Numbered from the stretch's first letter, positions 46,996 through 56,429 are shown. The stretch is 64,000 nt of DNA from Herminiimonas sp. (GCA_027310305.1 DAIDBD010000007.1:62001-126000); one strand, 5' to 3'. Translations and numbers: made by a program. Notes: a model not told the origin generated them from the letters alone.

Positions 46996-47544
46996 TCAGC
47001 GCAGCGCGTTTTTATCCGCAATTGCCTTTTTGAGCGCCGCTTCCGCATAGGCGACATCTTTCGCCAGCAATCTTTGCCGAGCCTGATATTCCTCGTTTAA
47101 CCGCGATTTTCCGGAAACGGTGCCGGTACGTTCGCCCGGCAATGGCTCGACACCCGCTGCCTGCCGCTTTTTGGCATCTTCCAGAAACATTTCCGCGCGA
47201 ATCACATCGGACGTCGCTTGATCGAGCGTTTTTTTATTGCCTGATGCAGGGGCTTTGCTGATTGGCGTGCGTTCGACTTGCGGCGCAATGGCAGGCTTCC
47301 TGCCGGACTCCGTGGTCCAGGAATTGCCCTTGATCGGCGGGTCGACCGTGATCGTGTGATCGATCTTTCCGCCCTTGATGACGTGGTCCGAATAAACGAT
47401 CCGGCCATCGGGCATGACTTGCCGATAAACAGTCGCAGCGCCTTGGTCCGATGGCGCCGGCGCGACCATGTTTTGCGCGGACGCAGCGGCGGCGAAAGCA
47501 AGCCCGGTAATTGCGCCGATGCTGAATGAACAATATGTTTTCAT
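46996..47544 (-). CDS. DUF4124-type periplasmic protein
   Basis: A 182-residue exported protein with a signal peptide (cut near ASA-QN, residue 23). VYRQVMPDGRIVYSDHVIKG is the DUF4124 core, a short beta-hairpin domain common in beta- and gamma-proteobacterial envelope proteins. The C-terminal half is a charged helix (DATSDVIRAEMF... RLLAKDVAYAEAALKKAIAD), possibly a coiled coil. The function is unknown. Confidence 0.78.
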   Translation of the reverse strand: MKTYCSFSIGAITGLAFAAAASAQNMVAPAPSDQGAATVYRQVMPDGRIVYSDHVIKGGKIDHTITVDPPIKGNSWTTESGRKPAIAPQVERTPISKAPASGNKKTLDQATSDVIRAEMFLEDAKKRQAAGVEPLPGERTGTVSGKSRLNEEYQARQRLLAKDVAYAEAALKKAIADKNALR

Positions 47545-47756
47545 GGCTTCAATTGTTTGCTCTGGTTAGCCAACGATATTTGCGAGACATCAATTCCCGG
47601 TCGTTTTTCCGGATGGAGGTTAATCTCCAAGTCCGAATTCCGTCAACCGATAGGCTGTCCGGTAGTGCTCGTCATTGGCGGCGGTTCGCCACCATCCCTG
47701 TATTTTATTCAACATGATTTTGCCGCGGTCAGGTTGATGCCCATTGCGATTATGCC

Positions 47757-47770
47757 TTGATTTAAATCAA
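47757..47770. promoter_or_regulatory. perfect FNR/ANR-type box
   Basis: TTGATTTAAATCAA, an exact TTGAT-N4-ATCAA palindrome. It lies about 195 bases before the GH1 gene and 213 bases before the divergent DUF4124 gene, and could place either under anaerobic control. The rest of the 47545-47964 gap shows no gene. Confidence 0.6.
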
Positions 47771-47964
47771 AGAAACATTTTTATCGGCAACCTTATCGCT
47801 GCAACCCTGGCGGCAATTTGAAAATGCATAGGCGGAACAGGAACAGACGGCGATAAGGATAGTCAAAACAAACACCTGTCGCTGCCTGCCGTTCCATTCG
47901 TCTTCGGCGTACCAAAAGCGCGGACCAGCTCCGATTCGCAAGCTTTTCTACCCTTTCAAAATTC

Positions 47965-49167
47965 GTGAATAGCTTTCTTTTCGCTACCGGAATAGAAAAC
48001 AGTTATCCCGTTATCCGGCTGCCGAATGGCGCGTTGCAACGAGTGGATGAAATGGAAAAGACCGGGCATTACCGGCGCTGGAAAGAAGATCTGGCGCTGG
48101 TCAAGGAATTGGGTATCGATGTGTTGCGCTACGGACCGCCGTATTACCGGGTTCATCTCGCTCCGCAGCGTTACGATTGGGAGTTCACCGATCTGGCGTT
48201 CGCGGAAATACGGCGGCTTGGCATCACGCCGATTGCCGATCTGTGCCATTTCGGCATTCCCGACTGGCTCGGCGATTTTCAAAATCCCGAGTTTCCGCAT
48301 TACTTCGCCGAATACGCGCAGGCGTTTGCCAGGCGCTTTCCGTGGGTGACTTTTTATACGCCGATCAATGAAATGTATGTGACGGCAAAATTTTCCGCTC
48401 GTCTGGGTTTATGGAATGAACGTCTATCGGGCGACCGTGCATTCGTGACCGCGACCAAGCATCTCGCCAAGGCGAATATCCTGGCGACCGAAGCCATTCT
48501 GGCGGTACAGCCGGTCGCGAAATTCATCCAGAGCGAATCGTCCGAATTTTTTCATCCGGTCAGCCCGGAGGCTTCAAGGATTGCGCAGCATCTGAATGAA
48601 ATGCGCTTCCTTTCGTTCGATCTGAATTATGGATTCGACGTCTGCGCAACGATGTACGAATACCTGATGGACAATGGCATGACGCGCGGCGAATATCATT
48701 TTTTTCTCGATCGCAACGTGAAGGCCGTCTGCATCATGGGCAACGATTATTACGCGACCAACGAGCATATCGTCTATCCGGACGGACAGAGCTACGTGTG
48801 CGAAATGTTCGGCTATTACGTCATCACCAGACAGTACTACGACCGCTACCGTCTTCCGGTCATGCATACCGAAACCAATAATCGCGATAGCGGACAAAAT
48901 GAAAAGGATGCGCGCATGTGGCTGGAACGGCAATGGGCAAATCTGCTCAGACTGAAACAGGATGGCGTGCCCATCATCGGCTTTACCTGGTACAGCCTGA
49001 TCGACCAGATCGATTGGGACACCTTGCTTGCCGAAGACAACGGCACAGTGAATCGGTACGGCCTGTTCGACCTGGAGCGGCGCATCCGTCCGGTCGGAGA
49101 AGCGTATCGCGATCTGATCGGCACCTGGCGCGGCAAGATTTCAACCGATGTTCTTTGTCTGGATTGA
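47965..49167 (+). CDS. glycoside hydrolase family 1 protein
   Basis: A 400-residue TIM-barrel enzyme of the GH1 type. The acid/base Glu is at about residue 136 in TPINEM, and the nucleophile Glu at about 303 in HTETNN. The C-terminal GFTWYSLIDQIDWDT and YGLFDLERR agree with the family. It is shorter than classical beta-glucosidases (about 450), mostly in loop regions. No signal peptide is seen, so it is probably cytoplasmic. Translation appears to start at GTG 47965; the ribosome-binding site is poor and no ATG is available upstream in frame. It is followed by an SDR gene that may act on a sugar. Confidence 0.85.
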   Translation: MNSFLFATGIENSYPVIRLPNGALQRVDEMEKTGHYRRWKEDLALVKELGIDVLRYGPPYYRVHLAPQRYDWEFTDLAFAEIRRLGITPIADLCHFGIPDWLGDFQNPEFPHYFAEYAQAFARRFPWVTFYTPINEMYVTAKFSARLGLWNERLSGDRAFVTATKHLAKANILATEAILAVQPVAKFIQSESSEFFHPVSPEASRIAQHLNEMRFLSFDLNYGFDVCATMYEYLMDNGMTRGEYHFFLDRNVKAVCIMGNDYYATNEHIVYPDGQSYVCEMFGYYVITRQYYDRYRLPVMHTETNNRDSGQNEKDARMWLERQWANLLRLKQDGVPIIGFTWYSLIDQIDWDTLLAEDNGTVNRYGLFDLERRIRPVGEAYRDLIGTWRGKISTDVLCLD

Positions 49168-49210
49168 AAGGGAAGCGTGATGATTCAATTCGGAGTCAGG
49201 CAATCCCGAC

Positions 49211-49305
49211 AGACCGTTCGACCTGAGCGTAGCGTATCGAAGCCTGTCCTGATCTCGTCGAAGGGGTTGCGGAGCCTTCGATACGCTACCCAGGTCGAAC
49301 GGTCT
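49211..49305. repeat. 30-bp imperfect inverted repeat (dispersed intergenic element)
   Basis: AGACCGTTCGACCTG and GTAGCGTATCGAAG (49211-49242) are mirrored by CTTCGATACGCTAC and CAGGTCGAACGGTCT (49276-49305), with small central differences and a 33-base loop. The TTCGA..GTATCGAAG style matches a repeat type I know from many beta- and gamma-proteobacterial genomes. It lies between the GH1 and SDR genes. Confidence 0.75.
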
Positions 49306-49335
49306 CTTGTGCACTAATCATTCCGGGAAAAAATA

Positions 49336-50100
49336 ATGGAACTGCAGGATAGAGTGGCGATCGTGACCGGCGGAACATCAGGCATCGGCGAAGCAATCGC
49401 GCGGCGCTTCGTTGAGGAAGGCGCATCGGTTGCCGTCATTGGCCGTTCCGACGAAGAAGGCGCGCGCGTCGAATCGGCGTTGCGCGGGATCGCAAAAAAA
49501 CATGGTATCGCGGACTGCGTTTATTTTCATGCGGATATGGCCAATGCGGATCAGGTGCGTGCTGCGGTGGCCGCCGTCAAGGACCGCTGGCACCAGATCC
49601 ATATTCTCGTCAACAACGCCGCCATCATGAAATCGGTGCCGCTGACAGAGATGGAAGAGGACGATTGGGACAAGACATTCGCGGTCAATTTGCGCGGCCC
49701 GTTCCTGCTCGCGAAATACGCGATTCCGTCGATGCCGCCGCGCAGCGCCATCGTCAATATATCGTCGGTGCATGCGATTGCGACCGATGCGCAGAGCGCC
49801 GCCTATTCGGCCAGCAAGGGCGGCCTGGAAACGCTGACCCGGGCGCTGGCGCTGGAATGCCACGGCAAGCAGATACGCGTGAATGCGTTACGGCTGGGCG
49901 CCGTCGACACCGGCATGCTTTGGGATAACCCGGCGGTGAAATCCGGCAAGGAAAAGATCGATCCGAAAGAAGTCGGAACGCCGAACGAAGTCGCCGAAGC
50001 GGCGCTGTTTCTGGCCGGCGACAGAGCTTCGTTCATCTCCGGCGCCATCCTGAATGTAGATGGCGGCCGCTTGCCGATTCTGGGCAGCCATGCAGGTTGA
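49336..50100 (+). CDS. SDR-family oxidoreductase (glucose-dehydrogenase-like)
   Basis: A 254-residue short-chain dehydrogenase with TGGTSGIG (12-19), NNAA in the middle, Ser-Tyr157-Lys161 (YSASK), and a C-terminal GAILNVDGGRLP. It resembles glucose-1-dehydrogenase or 3-oxoacyl-ACP reductase-type SDRs, and the substrate cannot be set from sequence. Its position between a glycosidase and an FAD-disulfide oxidoreductase suggests a carbohydrate or redox role. A 29-base gap separates it from the next gene. Confidence 0.9.
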   Translation: MELQDRVAIVTGGTSGIGEAIARRFVEEGASVAVIGRSDEEGARVESALRGIAKKHGIADCVYFHADMANADQVRAAVAAVKDRWHQIHILVNNAAIMKSVPLTEMEEDDWDKTFAVNLRGPFLLAKYAIPSMPPRSAIVNISSVHAIATDAQSAAYSASKGGLETLTRALALECHGKQIRVNALRLGAVDTGMLWDNPAVKSGKEKIDPKEVGTPNEVAEAALFLAGDRASFISGAILNVDGGRLPILGSHAG

Positions 50101-50129
50101 TGCGACGATTCAACAAGAGGAAAAATATC

Positions 50130-51476
50130 ATGGCAAAGCAATATGATCTGGTGGTGATCGGTACCGGAACCGCGGCAACGGCGACTGCGATGCAGGTCCG
50201 CGCCGCCGGCCGGCAAGTGGCGGTCGTCGATTTCCGCCGTTTCGGCGGCACCTGCGCGTTGCGCGGCTGCGACCCCAAAAAAGTGCTGGTCGGAGGCGCC
50301 ATCGCGATCGATCATGCGCGCCGCATGAAGGGCAAAGGCGTTGCCGGCGAGCTGCATGTCGACTGGCCCGAACTGATGGCCTTCAAGCGCGCCTTCACCG
50401 ATCCGGTGCCGGAGAAAAAGGAACAGGCTTATGCCGACAAGGGCATCGATGCTTATCATGGGCAAGCACGCTTCACCGGCAACAACACGCTGGACATCGA
50501 CGGCCAGGCGCTCGAAGCAAAGCACATCGTGATCGCATCCGGCGCGGAGCCGGTACCGCTGAATATTCCCGGCGAAAAATATCTGGCGACCAATGAAGGG
50601 TTTCTTGCGCTCGATGCGCTGCCGCGCCGCATCGTGCTGGTTGGCGGCGGTTATATCGCCGCCGAGTTTTCCCATGTTGCCGCGAGGGCCGGCGCGCAGG
50701 TGACGGTTCTGCAGCACGGCGAGCGCATGCTGGATCAATTCGATGCCGAACTGGTCGGCTGGCTGATGGAATCGTTCCGCGCGGCCGGCATCGACGTGCA
50801 GACGCAGACGTCGGTGGAAGCGATTGAGACGACGGGCAACGGTTACATGGTGCATGCCTCTTCACAAGGCAAGAGCGTCGGCATCGAAGCGGACCTGGTG
50901 GTGCATGCCGCCGGGCGCAAGCCCAACTTCGATGCGCTTGATCTGGAAGCCGCCGGCATTGCGCTAGAGAAGGGGAGGCTGAAGCTCAACGAATATCTGC
51001 AAAGCGTTTCCAACCCGGCCGTGTATGCGGCGGGCGATGCGGCGCAAATGGGGCCGCCTTTGACGCCCGTATCGAGCCACGACGCCAAGGTTGTCGCAGG
51101 CAACCTGCTTGAAGGCAATCACCTGAAGCCGGATTACAACGGCGTTCCGAGCGTCGCCTTCACCGTTCCGCCGATTGCGGCCGTCGGCCTGACCGAAGCG
51201 CAGGCGCAAAAAAAAGGCATCAAGTTTCGCCTGAAAAGCCAGCATGCATCCGACTGGTTTACCGCGCGCCAATCGGCGCAACCGGTCTATGGATTCAAGA
51301 CGCTGGTCGATGAAAAAACCGGCCTGGTGCTCGGCGCGCATCTGGTCGGCCCGCATGCGGATGAAGTGATCAATCTGTTTGCGCTGGCGATTCGCCATGG
51401 AATCACCGCCGAAAATCTCAAGGCGACGATGTTCGCCTACCCGACCGGCGCTTCGGATATCGGGTCGATGATGTAA
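50130..51476 (+). CDS. FAD-dependent pyridine nucleotide-disulfide oxidoreductase lacking the C-terminal His-Glu pair
   Basis: A 448-residue flavoprotein related to glutathione and mercuric reductases. FAD motif VVIGTGTAATATAMQVRAAG (9-28), redox-active Cys42-x4-Cys47 (CALRGC), the NAD(P) motif VLVGGGYIAAEFSHVAARAG, and the AGDAA motif near 325 are all present. In classical reductases the C-terminal interface carries HPTxxE, which activates the thiol across the dimer; here the equivalent reads FAYPTGASDIGSMM, so the catalytic His is Tyr and the Glu is absent. This variant occurs in a known side branch of unclear substrate. It is encoded right after the SDR. Confidence 0.88.
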   Translation: MAKQYDLVVIGTGTAATATAMQVRAAGRQVAVVDFRRFGGTCALRGCDPKKVLVGGAIAIDHARRMKGKGVAGELHVDWPELMAFKRAFTDPVPEKKEQAYADKGIDAYHGQARFTGNNTLDIDGQALEAKHIVIASGAEPVPLNIPGEKYLATNEGFLALDALPRRIVLVGGGYIAAEFSHVAARAGAQVTVLQHGERMLDQFDAELVGWLMESFRAAGIDVQTQTSVEAIETTGNGYMVHASSQGKSVGIEADLVVHAAGRKPNFDALDLEAAGIALEKGRLKLNEYLQSVSNPAVYAAGDAAQMGPPLTPVSSHDAKVVAGNLLEGNHLKPDYNGVPSVAFTVPPIAAVGLTEAQAQKKGIKFRLKSQHASDWFTARQSAQPVYGFKTLVDEKTGLVLGAHLVGPHADEVINLFALAIRHGITAENLKATMFAYPTGASDIGSMM

Positions 51477-51567
51477 CACGCATTGCGCTTCAGCGAATCG
51501 GCTTGACCCAGCCTGACCGCATGCACAATGTCCGCAACATGCCATACAATTTCGGTCGGCACAACCA

Positions 51568-52164
51568 ATGAAAGACAATATGGGCATGATCGGACCGGAT
51601 GTCGTTCTGCACGACGCCGCGTATGTGCATGACACGGCGCATCTTTACGGGAAAATATCGATCGGAGAAAATTCATCGGTCTGGATCAATGTCGTGGCGC
51701 GCGCCGAGCACAAGGAGATCGTCATCGGCCGCTACACCAATATCCAGGACTTCGTGATGCTGCACATCGGCGACACGACCGGCACCTATATCGGCAGCCA
51801 TTGCTCGATCACCCACCATTGCACCATTCATGGCTGCACGATAGGCGACAACTGCCTGATCGGCATCAATTCCACGATCATGGACGGTTGCCTGATCGGC
51901 GATAACTGCATCATTGCCGGCCACACTTTTTTGAAAGAAGGCACAATCGTTCCGCCGAATTCGATCGTCATGGGCGCGCCGGGAACAGTAACCAGAACGC
52001 AAAACAACTTCGTGCGCAACCGGCTCAATGCCTATCTCTATTATCGGAACGCGCTGGCCTACGCCAACGAGCAATATCGCGAATGGGGCAGCGCGAATTT
52101 TCCTGCCGGGATGATGGCCGAGATGGACAGGCTGAAAGCCGAACCGGCAAAGACGGCGGAGTAG
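51568..52164 (+). CDS. gamma-class carbonic-anhydrase-like protein
   Basis: A 198-residue left-handed beta-helix protein with regular hexapeptide repeats (IGENSSVWINVVARAEHKEI, IGDNCLIGINSTIMDGCLIG). The zinc-ligand His residues are visible in ITHHCTIHG and the later AGHTF. Such proteins hydrate CO2 or serve as acyltransferase-like folds (PaaY/YrdA). A C-terminal helix of about 40 residues follows. Start at 51568 by position; an in-frame ATG at 51580 is nearly as likely. Confidence 0.88.
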   Translation: MKDNMGMIGPDVVLHDAAYVHDTAHLYGKISIGENSSVWINVVARAEHKEIVIGRYTNIQDFVMLHIGDTTGTYIGSHCSITHHCTIHGCTIGDNCLIGINSTIMDGCLIGDNCIIAGHTFLKEGTIVPPNSIVMGAPGTVTRTQNNFVRNRLNAYLYYRNALAYANEQYREWGSANFPAGMMAEMDRLKAEPAKTAE

Positions 52165-52445
52165 CCGGACGAGGTCTGGTTCGGGCGACGGTAATCGCCA
52201 TCGATTCAATCGTGAAACCGAGCGGCGCGCATGGCGCCCGCTTTTCCGTCAATCTTCCGCTTTCTCTTTTTTACGACACATCCGTATTCTCTTTATCAAG
52301 GTGCCGTCAACGGTTCAAGGACCTTTGACCAAACTCAATCCATACCGCCAATTCAAACGCAAACTGATAACCAATAAGTTCGACTCGGACTGCATTGATC
52401 CGACGCCAAAGCCCGGCCTGGCTTTTTCATTGAGAGGAATCCGTC

Positions 52446-54102
52446 ATGAAAAAAATCAATTTGCTGCTGCCGGGCGAGTGGGCGAAACTGCTGTTAAATG
52501 TACTCAGCGTTCTGTACTTGGCTCTGTTTGCGGTCATGCAAGCTGAAGCGGCAAGCGTGCCGGTCGGCTTTACCGACAAACAGGTTGCCGGCGGCCTCAC
52601 CAGTCCGAGCGCGATGACGGCCATGCCCGACGGCCGGGTTCTGGTGGCGCAACAGAATGGCGTGATCAAAATGATCAAGGCCGACACCTTGCTGGGCGCT
52701 GATTTCTATACCGTTCCAAATGTCGATTCGTTTGCCGAACGCGGCTGTCTCGGTATCACGACCGATCCGAACTTCGCCAGCAATGGCTTCGTCTATCTTT
52801 ACTGCACAATAACGGACGGCATCAACAGCCACAACCGGATCTTGCGCGTGACCGAAGCAGGCGACGTCGCGGTGGGCGGCAGCGAGCGGACGATCCTGGA
52901 TTTGCCCGACATTCCCGCGGGAACACGGTTTTTCATGGGCGGCGCGCTGCGCTTCGGCGCCGACGGAAAACTGTATGTCGCCGTCGGAAAACATGCCGAC
53001 CCCGCAAGCAGCATGAATTCGCAGGACATTACAAATCCGTTCGGCAAAGTCCTGCGCATCAATCCCGACGGCACCGTGCCGAGCGACAATCCCTTTTTCA
53101 ACACGCCCGGCGCCTACCAGGTCAATTTCAGCACTGGGCTGCGCAACCATTTTTCCATCGACGTCCAGTCCGGCACCGGCCTGATGTACATCAGCGATGT
53201 CGGCGAGTCGAGCTGGGAAGAAATCAACAAGGGAATAGCCGGCGCCAACTACGGCTGGCCGATAGCGGAAGGCAATTCGAGCGACAGCCGCTTTATCAAT
53301 CCGGAATACGCCTATTCGCACAGCTTGTGATGCGCCATTACCGGCGGCACATTTTACAATCCGCAAACCGGGCAGTTTCCGGCTTCCTATGTGGGCAAGT
53401 ATCTGTTTGCGGATTTCTGCAATGGCTGGATCAAGGTTCTCGATCCGGCGAACCCCGTCGCTCCCGACGACTTTGTTGCCGGCATCGAAAATCCGATCAG
53501 TCTTTCCATCGGGCCGGACGGCAGCCTCTATTACCTGGCGAGAAACCAGGGGACCGGCACGCCGACCGTTGGCGCCGGAACGGTTGGAAAAATCAATTTC
53601 ACCAGTACCCAGGTGCCGCGCATCACCACCAATCCGCAAAGCCAAACCGTGCTGCTCGGCAGCCCGGCCACATTTACCGTAAGCGCCGATGGCGCGACCA
53701 GCTATCAGTGGCAGCGCAATGGAGTGAATATCGCGGGTGCGACTGCGGCCAGTTACACGACTCCGAATCACGCTCAGGGGCATTCCGTATGCGAAAGGGC
53801 TGGACGTGCACGCCGCTTCCGACGTGCGGTACAACCTGGGCGCAGCATGTTCCGGCTACTTCGTTTCCGACGTCGGCGTGGACGACGAAGTAGACGGTCA
53901 GGGTTCGGTCGTGTTCCAGGTGTTTCTCGATGGCGTGAAGGCATACGACAGCGGTGTCGTGAGCGGAATCGACCCGCGCAAATCGGTCAACGTCAGCGTG
54001 GCGGGAAAAAATGAGCTCCAGCTGGTGGTGACGGATGGCGGCGACGGGAAGTCATACGATCACGCCGACTGGGCGAACGCGCAGGTCACGAATTGCAAGT
54101 GA
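52446..54102 (+). pseudogene. broken PQQ-type sugar dehydrogenase with Ig-like and NPCBM domains
   Basis: Signal peptide (to about residue 35), then a GSDH/PQQ-dependent glucose/sorbosone-dehydrogenase beta-propeller. The frame is cut by an in-frame TGA at 53328-53330 and then resumes in the same frame (CAITGGTFYNPQTGQFPASY), continuing through the propeller end and an Ig-like domain (VLLGSPATFTVSADGATSYQ) to about 53770. From about 53775 the coding sense moves to another frame, which encodes the second half of an NPCBM domain (GLDVHAASDVRYNLGAACSG ... SYDHADWANAQVTNC). The first 40 or so residues of NPCBM are missing, so a deletion caused the shift. A product of 294 residues could still be made from the first part, but it would lack the last propeller blades. 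Confidence 0.87.
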
Positions 54103-54151
54103 GGAGCAGGCTGGGCGGTCGCCGGCCGAATCGGCTTTGAGCGCCTGCTCC
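54103..54151 (+). terminator. hairpin after the broken dehydrogenase gene
   Basis: GGAGCAGGC (54103-54111) pairs with GCCTGCTCC (54143-54151) directly after the TGA stop, with an inner GCCG/CGGC stem. There is no clear T-tract, so termination is likely but not certain. The rest of the gap up to 54450 holds nothing recognisable. Confidence 0.5.
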
Positions 54152-54450
54152 AACGCGGCGTCAATTGCAGTGCGTTTGCCTGGCTCAGGGTCTCCGCGAT
54201 AGGTTGGTGAAGCCGCTTCTTCAGATGTTCTTATCCATCAGGGTCGCAGAAAAAACGACCCATCGTAACGGGTGGCATTGCAAGGCGGGCGCATGACGCC
54301 ATTCAATGCGTAGCGAGCGCGATCGACCCGAATGCGCGGTCGCTTTCGCCGGGATGTCCGCCATCCACGGTATCATTCGGTTTCAGCCGCGCCGGAAGCT
54401 TGCCGCGCCGTTGTGCACCTCAATATCTGTTCCGAACCTGGAGTTTCCCA

Positions 54451-55578
54451 ATGAATGCCGTTTCCCTTTTGTTGCTTGCGGTCTTTTCCGTCGCCCTTGT
54501 TTTGGGCGCGGCGGCGCAAGCCTCGCGCTTTTGCCTCCACGGAGGCTTGCGTGACGCCTTGTTCAACCGCGACGGCCGCCGTCTGGCCGCTTATGTGTTC
54601 GCCATCGCCATCGCCATCGCGTTTGTGGCGCTGCTGCAGGTTATCCTTGGACATGCCGTCAATCCTTCCCGGCCGCCTCACACCAGCCCCAATATGGCTT
54701 GGGGCCGCTATCTGGTGGGTGGCTTGCTGTTCGGCGTGGGCATGATCCTGGCGCGCGGTTGCCCGCTGCGCAACCTGGTGCGCGTGGGCCAGGGCAGCGT
54801 GCAGGCGCTGGTGGTGGTCATCGTCATGGCCTTGTCGGCCTATGCAATGACGCGCACGTCCTTGTATGCGAACGCTTTTGCGCCCTGGCTTGGCACATGG
54901 TCGATCGATTTGCAAAAGTGGGGATTCGACCATCAGGACCTGGGCACGCTGCTCGGGCTGTCCTCGCCGGGTGCCCGCCTGATGTTTTCGCTGGTTGTGG
55001 CCGCGGTCCTGTTCGCAGCTGCACGGCGTCATCTGTCCCTTCGCTCCGGCAAGGTGCTTGCATTGGGTGCGGCAATGATCGGCGCCGCCGTGGCGGCAGG
55101 TTACGCGCTCACTGCCGGCCCCCTAGGCACCAAGGCCATGGATGATGCGTCCTTCATGACCTTGCCGCCCGACGGCATGGGAGTGCAGTCGTTCACCTTC
55201 AGCGGGCCGCTCGCCGATGTGGTGTATTTTCTGTTGCATCCCTCGGCCGAAACCCTGACTTTCGGCGTCGTGGCAGTGGCGGGCGTGCTCCTCGGGGTGA
55301 TGGCGAGTGCGGCGGCGCGACGCGAGTTTCGCTGGGAGGCCGGCTTCGACCTTCGCGTGCTGGTGCGCCAGTGCATTGGTGCGGTCCTGGCGGGCGGCGG
55401 CGCCGTGCTCGCGCTCGGATGCACGATCGGCAATGGACTGAGCGGCATCGCTGTCCTGTCCGCAGGCTCAATGCTCGGGTTAGCCTCGGTGGTGACGGGC
55501 GCCTGGGTCACTCTGAAGGTAGAGGCGTTGCTCGCCGGACGCCCGGTGATGGTCGGCGTGGCTGATTCCACGGCTTGA
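54451..55578 (+). CDS. YeeE/YedE-family (TsuA-like) sulfur-compound transporter
   Basis: A 375-residue membrane protein with about nine or more helices. The three conserved Cys segments of this family are visible: SRFCLHGGLRD (about 30), ARGCPLRNLVRVGQGS (about 105), and LGCTIGNGLSGIAVLS (about 330). TsuA (YeeE) imports thiosulfate by relaying sulfur along such Cys residues. The ATG at 54451 has GGAG eight bases before it. No TusA-like TsuB gene follows. Its GC-rich codon style resembles the sulfur island 2 kb further right more than the genes to the left. Confidence 0.87.
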   Translation: MNAVSLLLLAVFSVALVLGAAAQASRFCLHGGLRDALFNRDGRRLAAYVFAIAIAIAFVALLQVILGHAVNPSRPPHTSPNMAWGRYLVGGLLFGVGMILARGCPLRNLVRVGQGSVQALVVVIVMALSAYAMTRTSLYANAFAPWLGTWSIDLQKWGFDHQDLGTLLGLSSPGARLMFSLVVAAVLFAAARRHLSLRSGKVLALGAAMIGAAVAAGYALTAGPLGTKAMDDASFMTLPPDGMGVQSFTFSGPLADVVYFLLHPSAETLTFGVVAVAGVLLGVMASAAARREFRWEAGFDLRVLVRQCIGAVLAGGGAVLALGCTIGNGLSGIAVLSAGSMLGLASVVTGAWVTLKVEALLAGRPVMVGVADSTA

Positions 55579-55589
55579 TTCCACGGCTT
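55564..55589. repeat. 13-base tandem duplication at the end of the YedE gene
   Basis: GATTCCACGGCTT occurs twice in a row (55564-55576, 55577-55589). The TGA stop of the gene lies across the junction, so the duplication itself creates the present C-terminus. Confidence 0.7.
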
Positions 55590-55600
55590 CGGACGAACAA

Positions 55601-55624
55601 CCATGCCGTGCACTTTCGGCATGG
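55601..55624 (+). terminator. 8-bp hairpin downstream of the YedE gene
   Basis: CCATGCCG and CGGCATGG around an 8-base loop, 22 bases after the stop. No T-tract. It lies between the convergent YedE and trmB genes. Confidence 0.45.
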
Positions 55625-55706
55625 CTGCTCGTGCTTCAAGCGCGTTTCAGAGGTCCGCCACCTCTCTCTGAATTTTGCCGGCCGGCGGAAAACCTCTTGC
55701 CGGCGT

Positions 55707-56429
55707 TCACGCTGTTTTCAAAAACACCAGATCCCACACGCCATGCCCTAGCCGCAGGCCGCGGTTTTCAAACTTGGTCACGGGCCGATAATCCGGTCGC
55801 GGCGCATAGTCCGCGGCAGTGTTTTGCAACGCAGGTTCCGCCTTCAGCACGGCGAGCATCTGTTCCGCATATTCCTGCCAATCGGTAGTGCAATGCAGAT
55901 AACCGCCCGGTGCGATTCTCGACGCCAGAAGATCCACCAGCGGCGGCTGGATCAGCCGCCGCTTGTTGTGGCGGGCCTTGTGCCAAGGATCGGGGAAAAA
56001 AACATGCACGCCGGCCAGCGATGCCGGCGCGATCATGTGATTCAGCACCTCGACCGCATCATGCTGAATCAACCGCACGTTATCCAATTGCTGTTCGCCG
56101 ATCAGCTTCAGCAGGCCGCCGATGCCGGGCGTGTGCACTTCCACGCCCAGAAAATTCTTGTCCGGCATGGTTGCGGCAATTTTTGCGGTCGAATCACCCA
56201 TGCCGAAACCGATTTCCAGAACGGTCGGCGCGTTGCGTGCAAATGCCTGCGTCAAGTCGAGCGGCGCCTTGCTGTAAGGGATGCAAAATTGCGGCCCGAG
56301 CACTTCGATTGCCCGCGCCTGCGCCGCCGACAAGCGTCCCGCCCGCGTGACGAAACTGCGAATCCGGTGTTCGGTCGGGTCATAGAAAAGGGGCTTGCCG
56401 GACCCGTCTGCGGAATGATTGTCGGACAT
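55707..56429 (-). CDS. trmB: tRNA (guanine-N7)-methyltransferase
   Basis: A 240-residue SAM-dependent enzyme that methylates G46 of tRNA. Motif [21 protein letters not shown], the [17 protein letters not shown] segment with the catalytic Asp-Pro-Trp, and the C-terminal [19 protein letters not shown] are all diagnostic. The gene begins about 30 bases after an intrinsic terminator on the same strand and has little room for its own promoter, so its expression may depend on read-through of the structured region upstream. Confidence 0.95.
   Translation of the reverse strand: MSDNHSADGSGKPLFYDPTEHRIRSFVTRAGRLSAAQARAIEVLGPQFCIPYSKAPLDLTQAFARNAPTVLEIGFGMGDSTAKIAATMPDKNFLGVEVHTPGIGGLLKLIGEQQLDNVRLIQHDAVEVLNHMIAPASLAGVHVFFPDPWHKARHNKRRLIQPPLVDLLASRIAPGGYLHCTTDWQEYAEQMLAVLKAEPALQNTAADYAPRPDYRPVTKFENRGLRLGHGVWDLVFLKTA

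Noticed and set aside
53328-53330. TGA as a selenocysteine codon in the sugar dehydrogenase
   Set aside because: The family has no redox Cys here, no selenocysteine insertion hairpin is evident, and a second, separate lesion further on shows that the gene is decaying.
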